A stretch of 64,000 nt of DNA, from the NCBI GenBank assembly GCA_949752795.1, contig OX457061.1, positions 6,135,239-6,199,238 of the forward strand, given 5' to 3'. A program made the position numbers and the translations under genes. Under the pieces are notes generated by a model. That model saw nothing but the letters and a program-made list of their open reading frames with translations. It had not been told where the DNA came from and searched no databases. Positions 51,501 through 60,500 of this stretch are shown here, in pieces; the stretch's first letter is position 1; each line of letters opens with the position of its first letter. Origin of the DNA: Hyperoodon ampullatus (taxonomy: Eukaryota; Chordata; Mammalia; Artiodactyla; Ziphiidae).

Positions 51501-54500
51501 CCAGGTGCCTCAGATGGCGTCACTGGTCCTGCAGAGCCTTGGCCCCAGGGGCAGAGCTTTGCTATTCCCCTCTTCCCATCCTGAGCAGAGCCGTGGCTCA
51601 GCTCCAGGGCCAGGTACCCCCAGAGCCTGCCTCCCCGGCTCTGCCCAGCCCACGGCAGGGCCCAGCTCAAACCTCCCTCCTCCAGGCAGGCCTCGTCCTG
51701 AATTCCTCCCCTGAGAGAGGACAGCTGACTTATAATAGTAAGCAAATAACATGTACAAAAGGTAGCATTTGGAAAACCTACTAAATGACAGGCATGGTGA
51801 TGGTGCTTTTAGAGTTCATTCATGGCCTCAGTAAACTCATGAAGTGGGTATTATCACAACCCCATTTTACAGATGTGGAAACTGAGGATCAGGGAGATTA
51901 AGGAACCTGCCCCAGGTGCAGCTCAAAGTCAGTGGCAGAGCTGGGATCAGAGCCCAGGTCTGGCTGCTGCTAAGACCCAAGTTCTCAGCCACCGCACCCC
52001 CGTACCCCCTAGTACTCAGGGGTAACCTGGCATCTCTTCCATCTTCTTTCAGAGGTGAATCCCGACTCACATCCTGCCCAGAAAACTGTGACTCCGTCTC
52101 CCGTGCAGCCATCCCCCTGCCCCTCACTGAAGTCCCCCAAATAAGGCGGGACCTCAGAACCCTGTACACCAGAGCTGAAGGGCCTCTGGTCTCCTCACTG
52201 TGTAGATGGGAGACTGAAGCCCGAGGGAGGGGCGGGGCGGGGGCGGGGGCGGGGGCGGGGGCGGGGCCCACCCTGATCCTGCAGCATGTCGGGTGTGGGG
52301 ACGGGTTCCCAGCCCCATGCCCTTTCCAGGGTCCCATAGCGAGGCTCAGCCGCCTCTGCTTTCAGGCTCGAAGACCCCTCCTCACAGACTCAGGTGACCT
52401 TCGACAGGGAGGGATCGTGAGCTGGCCTCACAACCACCGGATTTCCCCATGGACAGCCCTTTCTGCCTTGACCTTGGGCAGGTTTCTGGGTCAGGAGCTG
52501 CAAGTGCCCAGAGACAGCCAGACATCACAGCAGCTACCGTGCTCCCTGGAGAGGCCCAGGTCTCATCACCTGAAAGCTGCAGCGCTTTTGCGGGGACGCA
52601 GCTCTGTGCGGGGGAACCGGGAACACCACAGAAGACAGAACAGCCCCACCAAGGATGCCAGCCACCAGGCTGGGAGGGGGCAGGACAGGAGGGTGTGGCC
52701 AAGGCTGAGACTTCGTTTAACAGCACTGCTGGGCCACTCCCTCCACCCCCAGGGATTTCCCAGAGAAGTGAAATTGACAGAGGTGATGCGGTCCCTTCCT
52801 CTTACTTGGGCCCCAGGGCAAGGGACACCAGCCTGAAGGCCTGAAGCCTGGGCAGGGCCCCCCTGCCGCCCCTGCCCCACTGGACACCCGTGGATGAACC
52901 CCTTCACCACTCTGAGCCTCAGCTCCCCATCCAGAAAGAGGGAACTATTTTTACCCTGATTCCAGTACCTTAAAGTTCCAGGACTCTTTATCATTGTCTG
53001 GAGACCCTGTAGCCTGCCAGCTTCCTCCACCATCCCCCCAGTTCCTGTGGCTCAGAGCCCTGGGGCAGAGCTGGTGGGGATGCACCAGCTCAGGAAGGAG
53101 AGCTCCAATCAGTCCTGACTCAGTTTGGTCAGAAGAGGGAGGGGGTCTCAGGCCCAAAGACTGTGTAGACAGGCAGGGTGGCCCCGGGAGAGGCTGGCCT
53201 CAGGCCCTGCCCTGCATTTAGGGGGAATTCCAGGGTATCTGTGAATGAGACAACGCTGGGGATGGCCTCCGCATCCGCCTCCCTGGAAGACTCCTTTCCC
53301 CATAGAAAGATTGTTCGGTCGAGCCTGGAGCCACAGCCCCATTGGCCAGGGCTGCAGGATGACTTTCCTCTCTAAAAAAATATTTTAAATGATATTTTAT
53401 GACTGTTTATAAAGACAAACACAATCCGGATTCGTTTTTAATCTATTTATTATTCTTCACTTTTTTCTTCTGATGGCAATAAAATCAGAGCCCTGTCCAG
53501 CAGCCCTAAAAGTATCACGGGCTCGGGGCCCTTGCCTGTTGTGCCTGATAGAGAAGCCACCCAGACACTGACCACACTGGCCACAGAGCCCAGCTCTGCT
53601 TCCCTCCTGCTCCCCCAGGCTGGCCAGAGGGTCTTTGCTTCCACAAAAGCACACCCCCAGCTTCCCTGCTCACTCACCCAGCTATCAGGGGCTTCCGAGT
53701 TGGGAATAAGAAGCAGAGACTAAAACGAGAGGATAGAAAGAGGGCTGAGTGAACATCCATTTAGAGGGAAATCCAGCAGGGCAAAGGGAACTTAGCTCAG
53801 GGCAGTTTTAAAGTAATAGAAAGAGTGGGACTTCCCTGGCAGTCCAGTGGTTGAGACTCAGTCTGTACTTCCACTGAAGGGGGCATGGGTTCGATCCCTG
53901 GTCAGGGAACGAAGATCCCGAACGCCGAGTGGTGTGGCCAAAAAACAAACAAAAAAAGGTAATAGAAAGAGCACCGAGCTCCAGGAGCCTGTGCCGACCG
54001 ACCGTGGAGCCCAGACACCGGCCGTGTGATAATCACTCCGCCTCACTCTGCCTCCCCAGGCCCTTGTCAGCCTGGTCCAGCCCACAGGCCGTGCACTGAT
54101 TATGTATTCTATTCAAGCCCTGAGTGAAGCACATTATCTCATTAAATCTCTCAAGGTCCTTGTGAACAGCCTCTATCAGTATCATCCCCATTTTACAGAT
54201 GATGAAAGTGAGGCTCAGAAAGGTAAATAACTTGGCCAAACAAGCAGCAGGACCAGGACATTGATCCAGGACTCTTATCAGCTAAATGCCAGGTCCAGAG
54301 GGGATGCAAAATCACCTCGCAGGCTTGGTCCACAAATACAGGCACCTGCTGGCAGTACAGGAGGAGGCTGCTGTCTTCCCTGTGCCCCAAATACCACCAG
54401 GAAGCCAGTTCCCAGCTGAACAGCAGGAAGTGGGCACAGTGCCCACGCGTTCTCAGCTCTGGCAGGCTCCGCCAGCCTGGCCAGGAAGGCTGCAACACAG

Positions 54501-57500
54501 CTGCCACCCAGATGGGCAGGAAATTGAATTTCCCACCACTGCTGCCAGGCCAGCTCGCCCCAGACACACAAGTGTTGGGCCACTGTCCATGCTGTCCCTG
54601 ACCTCAAGGCCAGAGGCCACCAGTGGCCCTGTGCCCCAGAAGCCTGCCTCTGGGATGCCAGCCATCCCCCGCCACCTCTCACCTGGGGAAAAGACCCCAA
54701 GACCAATGGCTAACAGGTGAAGGAACAGGCATGTCAGCCTGCGCTCCAAAGAAATAAAGTTTTGCTGGACAGAAATTAAACACAGAGCAAAGGATGACTG
54801 CTTGTAACAATGCCAAGGGCAGTCCTCCCTGGAGCACCCTCTCTGCTCACCCAGAACCTACTGACTAATCACAAGGACAGTGACATTTGTCAGAGCCCAT
54901 TGTGTCCAGGCCTTTCTTATCTCTCACTCACACAACATCCAGAAATATCTTGCAGGTGAGGAGCCCGAGGCTCACAGTGGGGAAGCAACATCCAAGCCCT
55001 CCTTGCCGGGAGCATCAGGATCAAGTCCAGGGGCTAAAGGCCCGGACCCTGGGTTCAGATCTCAGCTCTGACACTCACCAGCTGTGTGACTTTGGGCAAG
55101 GCACTTAACCTCTCTGTGCCTCGTTTTCCCCATCTATAAAAGGGATAATGTAGAACCCATCTCAAAAGGTTGTCATGAGGATTATATGCTAGTATATGAA
55201 ATGTGCTTAGAGCTGGCCCGGCATGTGGCAGATTTCATGGAAGACTTATTATATTTTTATTATCAGGCTCTAGGCCTATGGCTTTCCATACCCACCCCAC
55301 CCCACCCAAGAGCTCAGTCATACAGTGCACTGTAGATAGGGAAAGTCTGAGCACATCAATCTCCTCCCTAGAAATCTCTTACCGCCTCCAGAGAACAAAG
55401 CCCAAACTCCACCAGGCTCCCTAGCCCAAGGAGTTCTAGGCTTTCCTATGGCTTTCCATACCCACCCCACCCCACCCAAGAGCTCAGCCACACAGTGCAC
55501 TGTAGATAGGGAACGTCTGAGCACATCAATCTCCTCCCTAGAAATCTCTTACCGCCTCCACAGAACAAAGCCCAAACTCCACCAGGTTCCCTAGCCCAAG
55601 GCCGGGAGTGACCCACAACTGGGCAGCTGCCCCGGCATCCCCTCCCCACCCTCTCTATGCCTCACTCGCTGCCTTGCTCCTCTTGCCGTGGGGAGCTCGG
55701 CACATGCTGTTCCCTCTGCTTGGAACACTGTCCCCTCTGCCTGGAACACTGTTCCCCAGCTCGTCACCTGACTGTTTCTGGGTTCAGCTTAGACATCACC
55801 TCCTCCAAGAAGCCTTCCCGGCCTCCAGTGTTGGCTTAGCCCCCTTCTCTGGGCACAGGACCCAAGGATGCCACTTCCAAATTCTCAGTACACTGAGTAT
55901 TCTAATGGTCTGTTTACCATCTCTCTTCTGGACACCAAGAACAGCACAAAGGCAGATACCATTGGAGCCCCAACACAGGGTCTGGGGCACAGGGCCTGGC
56001 TACCAGGTGACCACATGTTGGAGGAATAGATGATGGAACAGATGGGGAGGATCCCCAAGCCTGAGTTGGCACCATCTCCCCCAGGGCCAGACCCTCCTGA
56101 TTGAGCCTCCTTGGGGAGCCCCTTGGCCATCCCACCTGGCCCAGTCAAGCCCATTCTCTATTCTCTGCACTTCCCTAGAACTCCCAGCACCTGTCTCTCC
56201 CGTCATGGCCGCAGTCAACCCTTAGAGCACAATCCGCTCCGGCTCAGCATGCCAAGGAGCTGTGCCCACAACTTCCAAGCAATTCCCAGTGCCCAGGATC
56301 CAGGCCTGGAACTTAGACATCATGACAATCACAGCCAAGGCCATGTACCAGCCACAGAAGAATTCAAACTTCCCATCTGTAAAAAGGGGATAATAGCTTC
56401 TCCCTTTATTAAGCACTCACAATGGGCCAAACCCTGTGCTAAGCATTGTGTGTCTGATTTCACTGAAGCCTCACAGCCACCCAACAAAGGAAGTAGCGTG
56501 GTCAGCTCCATTTTACAGATGGGGAAACTGAGGGTCAATGATTTGACCAAAGCACATAGATGGTAAGTGATGAAGACAAGACTGGAACTCAGGTCTCAAG
56601 GATATGACGACACCCATGCTGGAACCAAACTATCTCTGTGATGGGCAGTGACCCCTGCCTCTTGGGATTCTCACACTTGAGCGGTCCCTCCCACTCACCA
56701 CATACCAGTGTTGGTCTGTGTGACCAATAGAGTATAGCAGAAGTGATGGCATGTCACTTCCAAGACGTTATAAAGACTGCAGCTTCCATCTTGGATGTTA
56801 TCTCTATCTCTATCCCTCTTGACTCACTTTCTCTGGGAAAACTCATGTCACAAGAAGCCTTCTGGAGAAGCCTATCTGGGTAAGGAACAGAGGCCTCCTG
56901 CCAACAGCCACATGAGTGAACTTAGGGTGGATTCTCCAGCCCCAGTCAAGCCTTCAGATGACCACATCCCCAGCCAAGGTATTAACTGCCATCCCATGAG
57001 AGACCTGGAGCTAGAACCACCCAGCAAAGCCACTCCCAGAATCACAGAACCATGAGACAATAGATGCTTATTGTTTTAAGCCACATAGTTTTAAGGCAAT
57101 TTGTTACGCAGCAAGAGGTACCACATACACCATCTCCCTCTAAAATCCCCATCCCATGTGCTCTGGATCCAAATGATGCAAATTCCCCACTGGCAGGCTA
57201 CAGGGTCCCACTCTCTCCTCCCTGCTCAGAAATAGGGCAGGTGGTGGGGGACGGGGAAGGGGGAAGGCAGGAGGGGCAGGGCAAGTGGGGACAAGGTGTA
57301 CACTCACGTCCAACCTCCAGCCGGATTTCTGCAGAGGCATCGCCCAACTCATTGACAGCTCGGCAGGTATAGACGCCAGCATCCCTCTCCCGAGCCACCG
57401 GGATTCGCAGCATCCCAGAGCTGGAGCCCTCAGAGGCCAGAATCATTTCAAGACCCTCTGGACCAAAGATGAGAAAACATCAGGCAGGTACCCGTGGTTA

Positions 57501-60500
57501 ACACAGGAGGCCAGGGGATCAGGCTGCCTTCCTGACCCTGGGTTCCTACAACCCCACAAAGCAGGGACCTTGGAGGGGTGTGGGTGAAGGAAGGATTTCC
57601 CCCCAGAATCAGGACCCCTATTGTTTAATGAGTACAGATTTTTCGTTTTGCTAAATGTAAAGGGCTCTGGAGATGGATGGTGGTGATGGTTGTACAACAA
57701 TGTAAATATACTTAATGCTACTGAACTGGATACCTAGAAATGGTTAAGAGGGTAAATGTTATGTTAGGCGAATTTTATCACAATTTTAAAGTCAGCACCC
57801 TTGGGTCCAGTTCCCTGAGCCCCTTTGTTGACCACGAGTGAGTCTCAGCCTGTTCCCCTGCATGCGACAGGCTCATCACCCAAGAACTCCTTGCCTGGGC
57901 CTCCCTCCTGGATCCTCACCCTCTGCTCAGGTGCAGACTGAGGCTTGGATCAGCTCTGGGAGGAGCCCAGGGTCACGGAGATGACCACTCTACCCCCAGT
58001 TCTGCCTCTTTGAGGCCTTATTCTCATTTCCCTTGTGCACTATTTCCCTACCCCAACTCCAGGCCTCCCCCTCCTGAGGCCTGAGGGACCACCCTGATTC
58101 TGAACTCTTTTTACAACTTAATATTTTACACTTAAAATTGTGGTACATACATATACGTAACACAGAATTTTACCATTTGAAGCATTTTGAGTGTCCAATT
58201 CAGTGGCATTAAGTACATTCACATCGTCATGCAACCATTCCCACCACCCATCCACAAAACTTTTTCATCTTCTTAAACTGAAACCCTACTTATTAAACAC
58301 TAACTTCCCCATTTCCCCGTCCCCCAGCCCCTGGCAACCACCATTCTCCTTTTGGTCTCTATAAATTTGCATATTCTAGGCATCTCATATATGAGATTCC
58401 ACTGAAATAACTGGAATCATTTTTTTTTTTTTTTTTTTTTTTTGCGGTACGCGGGCCTCTCACTGTTGTGGCCTCTCCCATTGCGGAGCACAGGCTCCGG
58501 ACGCTCAGGCTCAGCGGCCATGGCTCACGGGCCCAGCCGCTCCGCGGCATGTGGGATCCTCCCGGACCGGGGCACGAACCCGTGTCCCCTGCATCGGCAG
58601 GCGGACTCTCAACCACTGCGCCACGAGGGAAGCCCATAACTGGAATCATTTAATACTTGTCTTTCTGTGTCTGGTTTATTTCACTTAGCATAACGTTTTC
58701 GAGGTTCATCTATGTTGTGTCAAAACTTCATTCCTTTTTTCCAAATTAAGAAAAAAATTTTTTTTCTTTTACTTTTTTACTACTTAAATACACCATACTA
58801 GAGCAAAAGTCTGTGAAAATACCATAAATAAAAGATTTTTTTCTCCATTCAGCAAATTAGAAGTAGGGGGAAATTTCTACACAGCAGCTGCTATAAGCCT
58901 GATTTTTTTTCCTTTTTTTTTTTTTTCCTTTTTTTTCATTCTTTTTTTTTCTTTGCCATAGGAGTCAAATTAAGAAAATTTTTAATTTAATTTTAAATAA
59001 AACTCATAAAATTTATTATCTTAACCATTTTTAAGTGGTAACTGTATTCTCATCATTGTACAGCTTGAATTTCATTCCTTTTTAAGGCTGAGCCACATTC
59101 CATTGAGAGATCCCCCTTTATAGAGGGGCTCCCAGGCTGGGCTGGTAGAGCTCTCAGCCACCACAGGCACTGACCTGAGCACAGAGTAAGGAGTCCCGAG
59201 GTCTCTGCCACCACTAGCTGGTGACCATGGACGAAATGCTCAAACTCTGAGCTAACTCTGCCTGTCAGTGTCAAGGTGAGGCTCTGACAAGATCACAGAC
59301 AGGTGCTGCAAAGGCTGGAGTGCATCCCGGTGGGAGGTGCCTGTGCTTGAGAAGGAGCCCAGTGTTCTGCCCCTGGAACGTCTGAGGCAGGAGCCCCAGG
59401 ACTCAGGCCCACTGGTGTGGGCGCAAGAGCAGCTCCTGTCAATCAAACTCCAGCTCAGCGTCTGGCACAGACAAGACCCTCTACACTCGTTAACTCAGGA
59501 GAGCCTGAGAACAGCCCTCTTACCTTTACTGCTAGTTCTCAGACAACCACATCGCCATCGTCACCGTCATCAAGAACACAGCCCTGCCTGTGTGCCAGGC
59601 TCGTTCTAAACAATTTGCACACGTGGACTCATTTAATGCTCATACAACCACCTATCTTTGACTTTCCAGCGAAGGAAGCAGGCTCAGAGATACCAAGTCA
59701 CTTGTCTGAGGTCACCCAGGGGAGCCAGAATTCAAATCGAGGTCTATTCTAGATCCTTCTCCTAACCACGGAGCCAACCTGCATTAGCCGCGTGGACGCT
59801 GGCCTGGGGATGGGAGTGGGGCTGCCAGAAACGGTCCTCTCTCTCCAGACACCCCATTCGGAGTGCCCCCCGCCCACGACCGTCCTGGGAAGCTGACCCT
59901 CCAGGGCCCCAGTGGGACCGTCCACAGGCCCCTCCCCCCGCCCAGTGTACCTCGATACCAGATGACCCGGGGCGGAGGCACCCCGGACGCCTCACACGCC
60001 AGCACGGCCTCCTCCCCGACGGCGGCCAGCACCACGGCATTCGTGGCCGAGACGGACGGTGGGTCTGTGTGGGGAGCAGATGGGGAATCGGGGACCAACC
60101 CACAGACTCCCTAGAGAGAGAATGCAGCTGGGGGAGGGGCAGCGGGGACAAGGTGGGGCTGAGCACCTGCCTCCTCCCCAACCCCCACCAACCGGGACAG
60201 TCACCCCAGAAAGATGTAGCCTCGGCTGGTTTCTACAAAGCCAGTTACTCCCGGGACCAAACCCCCTTTTGTTCCTCATTGATCTTGAGATAAAAGCCGA
60301 AATCCTACAAGGTTCTAAAAGGCCCTACAGGGGCTGCCTGCCCCGCCCCCGCCCCGTCACTTCAGCCAGCCTCCTTGCAGCCCCTTGGGCAGCCCAGACT
60401 CATTCCCACCTCCAGGCTTTTGCCCCACCCGATCCCTCTGCTTGGACCGCTGTTCCCATTCCCACCTGCGGCAAGGGTCTGGTCCTGTGTGTACCAGCCG

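Noticed and set aside
51916..52836. 306-codon open frame on the plus strand, the longest in the window
   Set aside because: It runs across a MIR, the GGGGGC repeat and unique intron. It has no recognisable domain and no splice or promoter context; GC-rich sequence gives long chance frames.
53826..53958. tRNA-like heads of the CHR SINEs as possible tRNA genes
   Set aside because: Each head is fused to a SINE body with an A-rich tail and target-site duplications, and lacks a complete cloverleaf, so these are retroposons.
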